A stretch of DNA of 64,000 nucleotides from an uncultured Flavobacterium sp. (GTDB taxonomy: Bacteria > Bacteroidota > Bacteroidia > Flavobacteriales > Flavobacteriaceae), in contig NZ_CALTYA010000017.1 of NCBI RefSeq assembly GCF_943913405.1, positions 1-64,000 on the forward strand, written 5' to 3'. The notes under the pieces were generated by a model. It searched no databases and was not told where the DNA came from. It saw only the letters and a list, made by a program, of their open reading frames with translations. Positions 35,386-44,106 of this stretch are shown here, piece by piece. Numbering within the stretch: position 1 is the stretch's first letter; each line of letters begins with the position of its first letter. A program made the position numbers and the translations under genes.

Positions 35386-36516
35386 GTGGATATCGAAAGA
35401 GACAATAATGTAAAGCAGTTTCTAAATCTGATCCAAAAATCAAGAAGAGGAAAGTTTAAAGTCTACATCGGCATGAGTGCCGGTGTGGGCAAAACTTTTC
35501 GCATGCTCCAGGAAGCACATTCTCTATTGAAAAACGGAATCGATATTAAAATCGGCTTCATTGAAACACACAATCGAAAAGAAACGCATGATTTGCTGGA
35601 AGGTTTGCCTATAATTCCGCGTAGAAAATTATTTTACAAAGGAAAAGAACTGGAAGAAATGGACGTTCAGGCGATTATAAGCTTGCGTCCGGAAGTCGTG
35701 ATTATCGACGAATTAGCGCACACCAACATCGAGGGAAGCAAGAATGAAAAACGCTGGCAAGATGTTATGGAAATCATCGAAGCGGGAATAAATGTCATCA
35801 GCGCCGTGAATATCCAGCATATTGAAAGCCTGAATGAAGAAGTAAAATATATTACCGGAGTTGAAGTCAAAGAACGAATTCCAGACAGTGTTTTGGCGCA
35901 GGCCGATGAAGTCGTAAATATCGATTTGACGGCCGACGAACTGATTTCCAGATTAAAAGAAGGAAAAATCTATAAAGCCGATAAGATTGAAATGGCTTTG
36001 AAAAATTTCTTCAAAAGCGAACATATTCTGCAATTGCGAGAATTATCTTTAAAGGAAGTCGCCAGCCAAGTCGAGCGAAAAGTAGAAATTGAAGTTCCGA
36101 AAAATAAGAGCGCGAGACACGAAAAATTTATGGCTTGCATAAGCAGTAATGAAAAAACAGCCAAAAAAGTCATCCGGAAAACGGCACGATTAGCCAATTA
36201 TTACAACAGTAGCAAATGGTATGTTTTATATGTGCAACTGCCTCATGAAAGTGCTGATAAAATCGCTTTGGACAAACAGCGCCACCTGATTAATAATTTT
36301 AAATTAGCTACAGAATTAGGCGCAGAAGTAATTAAAATTGAGCATACAAAAATCGCAAAAGCAATCATTGAACAAGCCGAAAATAAAGGCATCACGACAG
36401 TTTGCATCGGAAAACCGAGAATGAATCTTTTCAAAATCATTCTTTCCACAAATGTTTTTAAGGAATTATTAAATAAGCTATCTTCGAGTGAAATTGACCT
36501 GATCATTTTGAGTTGA
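35386..36516 (+). CDS. kdpD: KdpD sensor domain protein without kinase half
   Basis: This 376-residue protein corresponds to the cytosolic N-terminal half of KdpD. The KdpD domain has a Walker-A-like GMSAGVGKTFRML near residue 28 and VVIIDELAHTNIEGSKNEKRWQDV. A universal-stress-protein domain follows at about 245-375 (KFMACISSNEKTAKKVIRKTARLA). The DUF4118 membrane domain and the histidine kinase are missing. The kinase is encoded separately at 36958-38703. The gene starts with GTG. Its last codon and stop overlap the left inverted repeat of the four-helix-bundle cassette. Confidence 0.9.
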   Translation: MDIERDNNVKQFLNLIQKSRRGKFKVYIGMSAGVGKTFRMLQEAHSLLKNGIDIKIGFIETHNRKETHDLLEGLPIIPRRKLFYKGKELEEMDVQAIISLRPEVVIIDELAHTNIEGSKNEKRWQDVMEIIEAGINVISAVNIQHIESLNEEVKYITGVEVKERIPDSVLAQADEVVNIDLTADELISRLKEGKIYKADKIEMALKNFFKSEHILQLRELSLKEVASQVERKVEIEVPKNKSARHEKFMACISSNEKTAKKVIRKTARLANYYNSSKWYVLYVQLPHESADKIALDKQRHLINNFKLATELGAEVIKIEHTKIAKAIIEQAENKGITTVCIGKPRMNLFKIILSTNVFKELLNKLSSSEIDLIILS

Positions 36517-36956
36517 TAATTCATAGTTGATAATTGATAGTTTTTTAAAGCCAAATAAAATAATATGAAGAATAGCATCGTTAAAGACAAATCTTTTGCA
36601 TTTGCCGTAAGAATTGTAAAATTATACCAGCATATTTCAGAAAATAAGAAGGAATTTATCCTTTCAAAACAGCTTGTCAGAAGCGGAACATCCATCGGAG
36701 CCAATATAAATGAAGCTTTGCAAGGTTCTTCAAAAAGAGATTTCATCAATAAAATGAATATATCTTTAAAGGAAGCTCAAGAAACAGAATATTGGTTAAG
36801 ATTATTACACGAGACAAATTATTTATCTGAAAGAGAATTTCAATCCATTTATGATGACAGCGTTGAATTATTAAAAATGCTAACATCAATTGTAAAAACA
36901 TCTAGAGAAAACGAAAGTGCTCAATAACTATAAATTATAAACTTTCAACTATAAAC
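36512..36956 (+). mobile_element. Four-helix-bundle cassette A with imperfect 30-bp inverted repeats
   Basis: The left repeat (36512-36541) and right repeat (36927-36956) match at 24 of 30 positions when one is inverted. Both are made of ACTATnAATTATnAAC-like words. They enclose one 120-codon gene. The left repeat overlaps the end of the kdpD gene and the right repeat stops one base before the next ATG. I saw no transposase or clear target duplication. Confidence 0.6.
36565..36927 (+). CDS. Four-helix-bundle protein (23S rRNA intervening-sequence family)
   Basis: The 120-residue protein has the signature QLVRSGTSIGANINEA at 36-51, preceded by a helix with FAVRIVKLYQHI and followed by two helices. 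This is the TIGR02436 / IVS-protein type, related to Avd of diversity-generating retroelements. The biochemical role is unknown; Avd relatives form basic pentamers and bind nucleic acid. It lies inside the kdp operon between the two sensor halves, bounded by inverted repeats. It is a different subfamily from the copy at 41581-41937. Confidence 0.88.
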   Translation: MKNSIVKDKSFAFAVRIVKLYQHISENKKEFILSKQLVRSGTSIGANINEALQGSSKRDFINKMNISLKEAQETEYWLRLLHETNYLSEREFQSIYDDSVELLKMLTSIVKTSRENESAQ

Positions 36957-36957
36957 T

Positions 36958-38703
36958 ATGCGGATTAAAGCAAAATTAAGACTTGGAATCGGATTATTAT
37001 TCTCCTTAATTGTAATCCTCGTGGCGCTTGCTGTGAGACAGGTTCATGTGATTGCAGACGATACAGAAAACATTCTTGTCGCCAATTACAACTCGCTCGA
37101 TTATTCCCGAAATATGCTGAAAGAGCTTGACAAGATTGAAACTGAGAATCAAAGTTTTGCAAATTTCGACAAGTTTTTAAAATTGCAGACTTCGAATATT
37201 ACTGAAATCGGGGAAAAAGAATTCACTCAAAATCTTATTGAAGATGTAAAAGTTTTTGAACAAAATCTGCAGAATAAAACGGTTTTAAGTCAGATAAGGA
37301 AAGACTTGAACGACATCATGAAACTCAACATGGATGCTATCCAAAGGAAAAGTATCGTAGCAAAAAACTCTGCAGAAAGCGGTATTTTCTGGATTTCGAT
37401 TACGGGGCTGACTTGCTTTATAATCGCTTTTACTTTGCTGATAAATCTTCCGAGCGACATTGCCAATCCTATTAAAGATTTGACGGAAAGCATTCGCCAG
37501 ATTGCGGCTAAAAATTATTCGCAAAGAGTCAATTTTGAAACCAATGATGAGTTTGGAAATCTTGCAAAATCCTTTAACACGATGGCCGAAAAACTTCAGG
37601 AATACAGCGATAGCAATCTTGATAAATTGATGATGGAGAAAAAACGCATCGAAACTTTGATCAACAACATGCGTGATCCGGCAATTGGATTGGATGAAAA
37701 TGACAAGATTCTTTTTGCCAATGAAGAAGCCTTGAAAATTTCAGGATTGAAAGCTGCAGATATAATTGGGAAACCTGCAAACGAAGTCGCTCTTTCGAAT
37801 GATTTGGTTCGTTCCCTGCTCCAGCATTTGGTGGAAGGAAATACAGAAAAGAATCAGGAAACGCTTAAAATATATGCCGATAACAAGGAAAGTTATTTCG
37901 AGAAACAAGTTGTTCCGATAGTAATTTTGCCTACGGGCGAAGAAGAAAAAAAGGAAATTGGTTCGTTCATAATTCTTCGAAATGTAACCGCTTACAAAGA
38001 ATTAGATTTTGCTAAAACCAACTTCATCGCCATGGTTTCGCATGAATTTAAGACGCCCATTGCATCCATGAAAATGAGCCTGCAGTTGCTTGAAAATGAA
38101 AATATAGGAAACTTAAATACTGAGCAAAAGCAATTGGTTTCAAGCATAAAAGATGATGCGAAAAGATTGCTTCGAACTACTGGAGAATTGCTGAATATTA
38201 CGCAAGTTGAAACTGGAAAGACACAATTAAAAATAGAAAGTTTTGATGTGAAAGATAGTATTTTTGACACGTTGGAAGCTACTAAAATTCTAGCTGAGCA
38301 AAAGAATATTTCAATTAAAGTAAAACTTGATGAAAATCTTCCTAAAATTTTAGCTGACAGAGAAAAAACGACTTGGGTAATTTCTAATTTAGTCTCAAAT
38401 GCCATTCGATATTCTTATGAAAATTCAGCTGTAGAAATTGCTGCAGAAGAAAAAAATGATTTCCTCCAAATAAGAGTAAAAGACAACGGAATGGGAATTT
38501 CTCCACAATATAAAAACAAAATCTTTGACAAATATTTCAGGATCCCTGGTTCTGAAAAAGAAGGAACAGGTTTGGGATTGGCCATCAGCAAAGAATTTAT
38601 AGAAGCGCAAGGAGGAACGATTTCTGTCGAAAGCGATTTGGGTTTCGGAAGTGAATTTTCTATAAAATTGCCCATACAAATTTTGGATATAAGTCATTTT
38701 TAA
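36958..38703 (+). CDS. Histidine kinase with HAMP and PAS domains, probable Kdp kinase
   Basis: The 581-residue membrane kinase has TM1 at about 6-26, a periplasmic helical sensor region, TM2 at about 142-165, a HAMP domain, a PAS domain at about 225-330, HisKA with His362 in MVSHEFKTP and a HATPase domain (N box NLVSNAIRYS, G boxes VKDNGMGI and GTGLGLAISK). It follows the truncated KdpD and is predicted to supply the missing kinase activity, signalling to the regulator at 27628-28980. The start codon directly follows the right inverted repeat of the cassette. Confidence 0.88.
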   Translation: MRIKAKLRLGIGLLFSLIVILVALAVRQVHVIADDTENILVANYNSLDYSRNMLKELDKIETENQSFANFDKFLKLQTSNITEIGEKEFTQNLIEDVKVFEQNLQNKTVLSQIRKDLNDIMKLNMDAIQRKSIVAKNSAESGIFWISITGLTCFIIAFTLLINLPSDIANPIKDLTESIRQIAAKNYSQRVNFETNDEFGNLAKSFNTMAEKLQEYSDSNLDKLMMEKKRIETLINNMRDPAIGLDENDKILFANEEALKISGLKAADIIGKPANEVALSNDLVRSLLQHLVEGNTEKNQETLKIYADNKESYFEKQVVPIVILPTGEEEKKEIGSFIILRNVTAYKELDFAKTNFIAMVSHEFKTPIASMKMSLQLLENENIGNLNTEQKQLVSSIKDDAKRLLRTTGELLNITQVETGKTQLKIESFDVKDSIFDTLEATKILAEQKNISIKVKLDENLPKILADREKTTWVISNLVSNAIRYSYENSAVEIAAEEKNDFLQIRVKDNGMGISPQYKNKIFDKYFRIPGSEKEGTGLGLAISKEFIEAQGGTISVESDLGFGSEFSIKLPIQILDISHF

Positions 38704-38724
38704 TCCTTTTCTTAAAACGTTACT

Positions 38725-40443
38725 TTAATTGATTATAATTTTTCTAGACTCCTGAATGCCTTCTTTTTGAATGTTTAACAGATAGGTTCCTTTTTCTAAA
38801 TGCAGCTTGATTTGATCTGTCAGCAACGTAAATTCTTCGATCTTTTGACCTAGCAAATTAAATACGATGCACTTTGCTCCTGCCAAATTCTCTATATTTG
38901 AAATTGAAAAACTTCCGTTGGACGGATTAGGAAAAATTTTAAATTCATTCTTCGAATTTTCACTGACACCAAGCGGCAGAGAAAGTTTCAGCAGATAAAA
39001 ATCTCTTGAATCATTTAAAGATGTATTTTCATAGACGCCATTTTCTGTTTGGAAATTAGAAGTTCCTGTGAAATAGCCTCCATTATAAATATTTCCTAAA
39101 CCGTCGACTGCCATTGCAATTCCCGCTTGATCTTTGAATCCCTTAATGCTTTTTACCCAAGAAAAATTTCCATTAGGGCTTAGTTTTAAGATAAAGGCAT
39201 CTGTATTATCTGTATCTCCAGAAGCGTTTAAAACCGCCACGTCGCCTCCAATATTAAAATCAGCACTGCCCGTAAAGAAACCAGTTGCATAGATATTATT
39301 TGACGCATCGACAACTAAATTACTTACATTATCAGCAGACAATCCTCCAAAATTTTTGGCCCAAAGAAAATTTCCAGCAGTATCCAATTTAGCCACGAAT
39401 ATATCAAATCCTCCCTGTGAAGTAAGATTGTGGACGTTTGAACTTGGATCAAAATCTACTGTGCCATTAAATGTTCCGGCAACAATTACATTATTTGAAG
39501 AATCAATTGTTAGTGATTTTCCATTATCAAAATTAGTCCCGCTGAAACTTTTAGCCCACAAAAGATTTCCATTGCTGTCTAATTTTGTCACAAAAGCATC
39601 TGGAATTCCAGAATCTCCTGCCGCAGTCAATTGCATAACGCCTGAATTTGGATCAAAATCTACGGTATTGCTAAAACTTCCAGTAAAATAGATATTTCCG
39701 GAAGCATCAGTTTTTATAGCTTCTGCAGTATTATATCCAATACTTGTAAAAGATTTTGCCCACAAAAAACTACCGTCGCTGTCAAGTTTCAGTACATAAA
39801 TATCAGACGTTCCTGAAGGTCCGGAAGCCGATAAATTAAAAACGCCACTGCCTGGATCAAAGTCAACCGTGTTATTGAAATAGCCAGTTATGTAAACTTT
39901 TCCTGAATTATCAACGGTAACGGCAGTTGCGCTGTCATCGCCAATTCCGCCAACTTTCTTCGCCCAAACAAAGTTTCCGTTGCTGTCAAGCTTAGAAATA
40001 CTGATGTCAAAACTATAATAAGAACCGCTCAAAGTGGAAGTTAAATTAGATGTTCCTGCTCCAGGATTAAAATTTACAGTTCCCATAAACTGCCCTACAG
40101 AATATATATTTTTCTGAGAATCAGCAACAATACCGAGGTTAAAGTTATCCATTGCTCCTCCAAATTTCTTTGCCCAAACTAGATTTCCAGAAACATTCAT
40201 TTTAGCAATAAAAGCATCAGTATTACCTGAACTAACTAAATTGGTTACAACTGAACTTGGATCTAAATCTATTGTAGATATGAAAGCTCCGGTAATCAAT
40301 ACATCATTTGAATTGTCTATCGCAAGCCCTTGCAGATTATCAAAATAAGAACTTCCAAAAGTTAAGACTGAGTTAAAGGCGGGTTCTTGAGAAAAACCTT
40401 TTATAGAGAATAATAAAAAAGCAAAAAGTAAAGATTTATTCAT
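38725..40443 (-). CDS. T9SS-secreted protein with SBBP-like repeats
   Basis: The 572-residue product has a Sec signal (MNKSLLFAFLLFSIKGFS). About eight repeats of some 55 residues follow, with the pattern LDSNGNxxWAKxxGG, then VDxSGNIYxTGxFxNTVDFDPxSGV. These are SBBP / beta-propeller repeats. The end is a T9SS type A sorting domain (FKIFPNPSNGSFSISN to the basic end KIIIN). It should pass the outer membrane through the type IX system to which PorQ at 3194-4213 belongs. The function is unknown. The near-identical DNA of neighbouring repeats could allow recombination. Confidence 0.88.
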   Translation of the reverse strand: MNKSLLFAFLLFSIKGFSQEPAFNSVLTFGSSYFDNLQGLAIDNSNDVLITGAFISTIDLDPSSVVTNLVSSGNTDAFIAKMNVSGNLVWAKKFGGAMDNFNLGIVADSQKNIYSVGQFMGTVNFNPGAGTSNLTSTLSGSYYSFDISISKLDSNGNFVWAKKVGGIGDDSATAVTVDNSGKVYITGYFNNTVDFDPGSGVFNLSASGPSGTSDIYVLKLDSDGSFLWAKSFTSIGYNTAEAIKTDASGNIYFTGSFSNTVDFDPNSGVMQLTAAGDSGIPDAFVTKLDSNGNLLWAKSFSGTNFDNGKSLTIDSSNNVIVAGTFNGTVDFDPSSNVHNLTSQGGFDIFVAKLDTAGNFLWAKNFGGLSADNVSNLVVDASNNIYATGFFTGSADFNIGGDVAVLNASGDTDNTDAFILKLSPNGNFSWVKSIKGFKDQAGIAMAVDGLGNIYNGGYFTGTSNFQTENGVYENTSLNDSRDFYLLKLSLPLGVSENSKNEFKIFPNPSNGSFSISNIENLAGAKCIVFNLLGQKIEEFTLLTDQIKLHLEKGTYLLNIQKEGIQESRKIIIN

Positions 40444-40683
40444 AATAATATTTTAAGAGTAAACAATTATTTTATAAAATCATAGGGGAAATTAAAAAAT
40501 TATTTCGAATATGATAATATAAATTTTTAGAATATTTTAAGACTTATACTACATCTCACAAAAAAAACAATTTATGTTACAGCGATAAATAAAGCAATTT
40601 GTACATTTACAGATTAAATTTTGGGTCAAAAATTGAAAATCAATCAGCGATTCATTACTTATAACTCTTAATTTATAACTAAG

Positions 40684-41502
40684 ATGTCAGTAGCAAAAAA
40701 AGATTATAAAAGAATTACGACAAAGTCCTTGATTGAAATGAAAGCCAACGGCGAAAAAATTTCAATGCTTACTTCATATGATTTCACAATGGCGAAAATC
40801 GTTGATACAGCTGGTGTTGACGTGATTTTGGTTGGAGATTCAGCATCAAACGTGATGGCTGGACACGAAACCACTCTGCCGATTACTTTAGACCAGATGA
40901 TTTATCACGCGTCAAGCGTAGTTCGTGCAGTGACGAGAGCTTTAGTTGTTGTGGATTTGCCTTTTGGAAGCTACCAATCTGACCCAAAAGAAGCGCTCCG
41001 TTCGTCAATCAGAATTATGAAAGAAAGCGGTGGACACGCAGTAAAACTGGAAGGTGGAAGCGAAATCAAAGATTCTATCAAGAAGATTTTGAATGCCGGA
41101 ATTCCGGTAATGGGACATTTAGGTTTGACACCGCAATCTATTTATAAATTCGGAACGTATACCGTTCGAGCTAAAGAAGAAGAAGAAGCTGAAAAACTGA
41201 TTGAAGACGCTCAATTATTAGAAAGATTGGGATGTTTTGCAGTTGTTTTGGAGAAAATTCCAGCACATTTGGCAGAAAAAGTAGCCAAAAGCATTTCCAT
41301 CCCTGTAATCGGAATTGGAGCCGGTGGTGGCGTTGACGGACAAGTTTTGGTAATTCACGATATGCTTGGAATGAACAATGAATTCAGCCCAAGATTCTTG
41401 AGAAGATACATGGATTTATATGACGGAATGACTACTGCAATTGGCCAATATGTGGCTGATGTCAAGTCGAGTGACTTCCCGAATGAGAAGGAACAATATT
41501 AG
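40684..41502 (+). CDS. panB: 3-methyl-2-oxobutanoate hydroxymethyltransferase
   Basis: PanB makes ketopantoate from alpha-ketoisovalerate with methylene-THF in pantothenate/CoA synthesis. The 272-residue protein has the expected motifs: MLTSYDFTMAKIVD, ILVGDSASNVMAGHETTLPITLDQM, VVDLPFGSY and KLEGG. The VMGHLGLTPQS and GIGAGGGVDGQVLVIHDMLGM segments are also present. A word-like repeat (CTTATAACTCTTAATTT) precedes the ATG. Its stop is followed at once by the left arm of the second four-helix-bundle cassette. Confidence 0.96.
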   Translation: MSVAKKDYKRITTKSLIEMKANGEKISMLTSYDFTMAKIVDTAGVDVILVGDSASNVMAGHETTLPITLDQMIYHASSVVRAVTRALVVVDLPFGSYQSDPKEALRSSIRIMKESGGHAVKLEGGSEIKDSIKKILNAGIPVMGHLGLTPQSIYKFGTYTVRAKEEEEAEKLIEDAQLLERLGCFAVVLEKIPAHLAEKVAKSISIPVIGIGAGGGVDGQVLVIHDMLGMNNEFSPRFLRRYMDLYDGMTTAIGQYVADVKSSDFPNEKEQY

Positions 41503-41979
41503 ATTAGACTTTCTTAGAAATTCTAGATTTTTAGACTTCTTAGACTTAGAATTTATTTATAAACCAATAAAATATTATACATGCACCGATTTAAAGAACT
41601 AGAAATTTGGAAAAAAAGCAGAAAATTTTGTTCAGAAATTTATAACATTACCGCTACTTTTCCGGCAGAAGAAAAATTTGGATTAACAAATCAACTTCGA
41701 AGAGCGAGTGTCTCAATTCCTTCAAATATTGCTGAAGGAAGTTCTCGAAATTCACAAAAAGACTTCTCTCGATTTTTAGAAATTGCGATTGGTTCTGCAT
41801 ATGAAATTGAAACACAACTGCTGATAGCTTCCGATTTAGGTTTTTTAAAAATTGAAAGTCTAGAAAGTTTGACAAATAATATAGAAGAAATAATTAAAAT
41901 GACATCAAGATTTCGTGCCACTCTAAAGACTACGTAAAGTCTAAGAAGTCTAAAAATCTAACAAGTCTAAGAAGTCTAA
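41503..41979 (+). mobile_element. Four-helix-bundle cassette B with a perfect 24-bp inverted repeat
   Basis: Arms 41524-41547 and 41937-41960 are perfect inverted copies over 24 bp, and similarity continues outward to about 45 bp. They are built from the words GTCTAAGAA and TCTAAAAATCTA. The cassette fills the entire space from the panB stop (41502) to the ATG of the pseudouridine synthase (41980). It holds one gene and no transposase. Confidence 0.7.
41581..41937 (+). CDS. Four-helix-bundle protein (23S rRNA intervening-sequence family)
   Basis: The 118-residue protein starts MHRFKELEIWKKSRKF and carries the family signature GLTNQLRRASVSIPSNIAEGSSR at about 34-56. Two helices (KDFSRFLEIAIGSAYEIETQLLIASDLG and SLESLTNNIEEIIKMTSRFR) follow. 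It is a clear TIGR02436 member of the more common NIAEG subfamily. The function is unknown. Its stop codon touches the right inverted repeat. It interrupts what would otherwise be a panB-pseudouridine synthase pair. Confidence 0.92.
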   Translation: MHRFKELEIWKKSRKFCSEIYNITATFPAEEKFGLTNQLRRASVSIPSNIAEGSSRNSQKDFSRFLEIAIGSAYEIETQLLIASDLGFLKIESLESLTNNIEEIIKMTSRFRATLKTT

Positions 41980-42669
41980 ATGAAAATCGTTTCCACTAAA
42001 AATAATCTTCAGATTTTACACGAAGACAACCATATTATTGTCATCAACAAGCGCGTAGGCGATATCGTGCAAGGCGATAAAACTGGCGACAAACCTTTGA
42101 GTGATGTTGTTAAAGAATATATCAAAGACAAATACAATAAACCCGGAGAAGTTTTCCTTGGTGTCGTGCATCGATTAGACAGGCCAACAACAGGAATCGT
42201 AGTTTTTGCTAGAACTTCTAAAGCCTTGACACGACTTAATGAATTATTCAAAAACAGGGAAACCCAGAAAACCTATTGGGCAGTTGTTAAAAACAAACCA
42301 GAAGAATCTTCTGCAAAACTCGTTCACTACTTAAAAAGAAACGAGAAAAATAATACTTCAAAAGCACATTTAAAGGAAGTTCCAGATAGTAAAGTTGCCA
42401 GTTTAGATTATAAAATCATCAAGGAACTCAACAATTATTTTGCTCTAGAAATCAATCTTCACACCGGAAGACACCATCAAATTCGTGCACAATTGTCTGC
42501 CATCGGTTCTCCGATTAAAGGAGACCTGAAATATGGTTTTGATAGAAGCAATCAAAATGGTGGAATTCATCTGCACGCCAGAAAGTTAGTTTTCACTCAT
42601 CCGGTAACTAAAGAAAATCTCCAAATTACTGCTCCGGTTCCTCAAGATCCTATTTGGAATGCTATTTAA
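41980..42669 (+). CDS. RluA-family RNA pseudouridine synthase
   Basis: The 229-residue cytosolic enzyme should convert specific uridines of rRNA or tRNA to pseudouridine. The catalytic Asp67 is in the HRLDRPTTG motif. Other family parts are ILHEDNHIIVINK, KTYWAVV, LHTGRHHQIRAQL and IHLHARKL. It has no N-terminal S4 domain. The target site cannot be deduced; RluC/RluD/TruC types share these motifs. Its ATG abuts the repeat of cassette B, which therefore forms its leader. Confidence 0.92.
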   Translation: MKIVSTKNNLQILHEDNHIIVINKRVGDIVQGDKTGDKPLSDVVKEYIKDKYNKPGEVFLGVVHRLDRPTTGIVVFARTSKALTRLNELFKNRETQKTYWAVVKNKPEESSAKLVHYLKRNEKNNTSKAHLKEVPDSKVASLDYKIIKELNNYFALEINLHTGRHHQIRAQLSAIGSPIKGDLKYGFDRSNQNGGIHLHARKLVFTHPVTKENLQITAPVPQDPIWNAI

Positions 42670-42752
42670 ATAAAAAATTAAGGTTTTAAGTTATTTTATT
42701 ATATTTGATTGTTAAAATATTGACAATTCTCAAACTTAAAAACTTACCACCA

Positions 42753-44093
42753 ATGAAAAAAACATTCTTAATTTTATGCGTAGCAACTTCCCTGAGTTCG
42801 CTTGCACAGGAGCATTTTGCAGGAATTTCTACGTCTTCAAGAGGTGGAATTCTAAATGCCAGCATGAATCCGGCCGAGCTTTCAAACCTTAAAAGCAAAT
42901 ATGAAGTCGGCGTACTTTCTGCCAGTTTTGCCCTTTCAAACAACCAATTGACTTTCGATGAAATAATCAACAGCGATAATTTTGAAGAAGAATTATTCAA
43001 GGACAACAAAAATATTGACTTGAGATTTGATGCTGAAGTTTACGGCCCTTCTTTTGCCATGAAAATCGAGAAATGGGCTTTCTCTTTCACGACTAAAGCC
43101 TATGCAAAAGTGAATGCTGACGATATCAATTCTACTTTCGGAAATGCTGTAACCAATAATCAACTCAATTCCTTGACGCCTTTTGATTTTATTGAAAACG
43201 GCAGCAACCAGCGTTTAAACGGAACTACTTGGGGAGAAATTGGTTTTGGAGTTGCCAGAGAAATCTACCAAGACGAGAATCATAAATTCAGTGCTGGAGC
43301 AACTTTAAAATTACTTTTTCCTGGATCGTATGCCAATTTAGGTGTTGACAGATTTAGGGGAACTCTTGTTCAAACAGCTAATGGCGTCGGCCTTACAGAT
43401 GCAACCGCAGGCGTAAATATTGCCTATTCTGGAAAATTGGCTGACGATTTCACAGAAACTTCAAACTATACAAAATCACTTTTTGGAAACTTAAACGGCT
43501 TTGCTGTTGATTTAGGTGTAAATTACCAGTTAAAAGACCAAACAGAAGGTTATAGAATTAATGCTGGTGTTTCCTTCAAAAATATGGGAAGTATGACTTT
43601 TAAGTCTGGAAATAATAGCTCTACAAATTATGAATTAAATATTCCCAATGGAGCCGTTCTTGAATTAGAAGAATTTAATAATGTAGAAAGCTTAGAAGAT
43701 ATTGAAGATATTTTATTAGCTAGCGGTTACTTAAATGCCGTTCCGAATAATCGCGATATCAAAGTAAATTTGCCTTCAACATTTGTCGCTTACGCGGATG
43801 TAAAAGTTATTTCTGATTTTTTCGTAACCGTTTATACTCAACAAAAATTAAAGGAAGATGCTGATAACGATCAAATTACTACACAAAACGTTTTCTCGGT
43901 GACACCAAGATATTCTACAAATAATTTTGAAGTCTATGCGCCGCTTGCTTCAAATGAAATTTCTGGATTTACAGCCGGTTTAGGTTTTAGATACGGAGGA
44001 TTTTTCATCGGATCAAGTTCTGCATTCACAGGATTATTAGGTGATGGCGAACAAGCTGACGTATATTTAGGTTTCCGAATAGGCATACAATAA
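42753..44093 (+). CDS. DUF5723 family outer-membrane protein
   Basis: The 446-residue product is read from the ATG at 42753, where the Sec signal MKKTFLILCVATSLSSLAQ begins; a longer reading frame upstream is spurious. The mature chain begins EHFAGISTSSRGGILNASMNPAEL, the mark of the DUF5723 family of Bacteroidota barrel-like envelope proteins. The last part (SGFTAGLGFRYGGFFIGSS to GFRIGIQ) looks like outer-membrane strands. The function is unknown. A TATATTTG box lies at 42700-42707 without a clear -33 partner. The aldehyde dehydrogenase gene follows after 13 nt. Confidence 0.8.
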   Translation: MKKTFLILCVATSLSSLAQEHFAGISTSSRGGILNASMNPAELSNLKSKYEVGVLSASFALSNNQLTFDEIINSDNFEEELFKDNKNIDLRFDAEVYGPSFAMKIEKWAFSFTTKAYAKVNADDINSTFGNAVTNNQLNSLTPFDFIENGSNQRLNGTTWGEIGFGVAREIYQDENHKFSAGATLKLLFPGSYANLGVDRFRGTLVQTANGVGLTDATAGVNIAYSGKLADDFTETSNYTKSLFGNLNGFAVDLGVNYQLKDQTEGYRINAGVSFKNMGSMTFKSGNNSSTNYELNIPNGAVLELEEFNNVESLEDIEDILLASGYLNAVPNNRDIKVNLPSTFVAYADVKVISDFFVTVYTQQKLKEDADNDQITTQNVFSVTPRYSTNNFEVYAPLASNEISGFTAGLGFRYGGFFIGSSSAFTGLLGDGEQADVYLGFRIGIQ

Positions 44094-44106
44094 TTTAAAA
44101 AAATCT

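Noticed and set aside
36243..36749. 168-codon minus-strand frame across the end of kdpD and the four-helix-bundle gene
   Set aside because: It lies antisense to two well-supported genes and has no recognisable domain.
38725..40443. Regular DNA repeats that might suggest a CRISPR array
   Set aside because: The repeats are codon-periodic and encode SBBP-type protein repeats; there are no short identical repeats with unique spacers and no cas genes.
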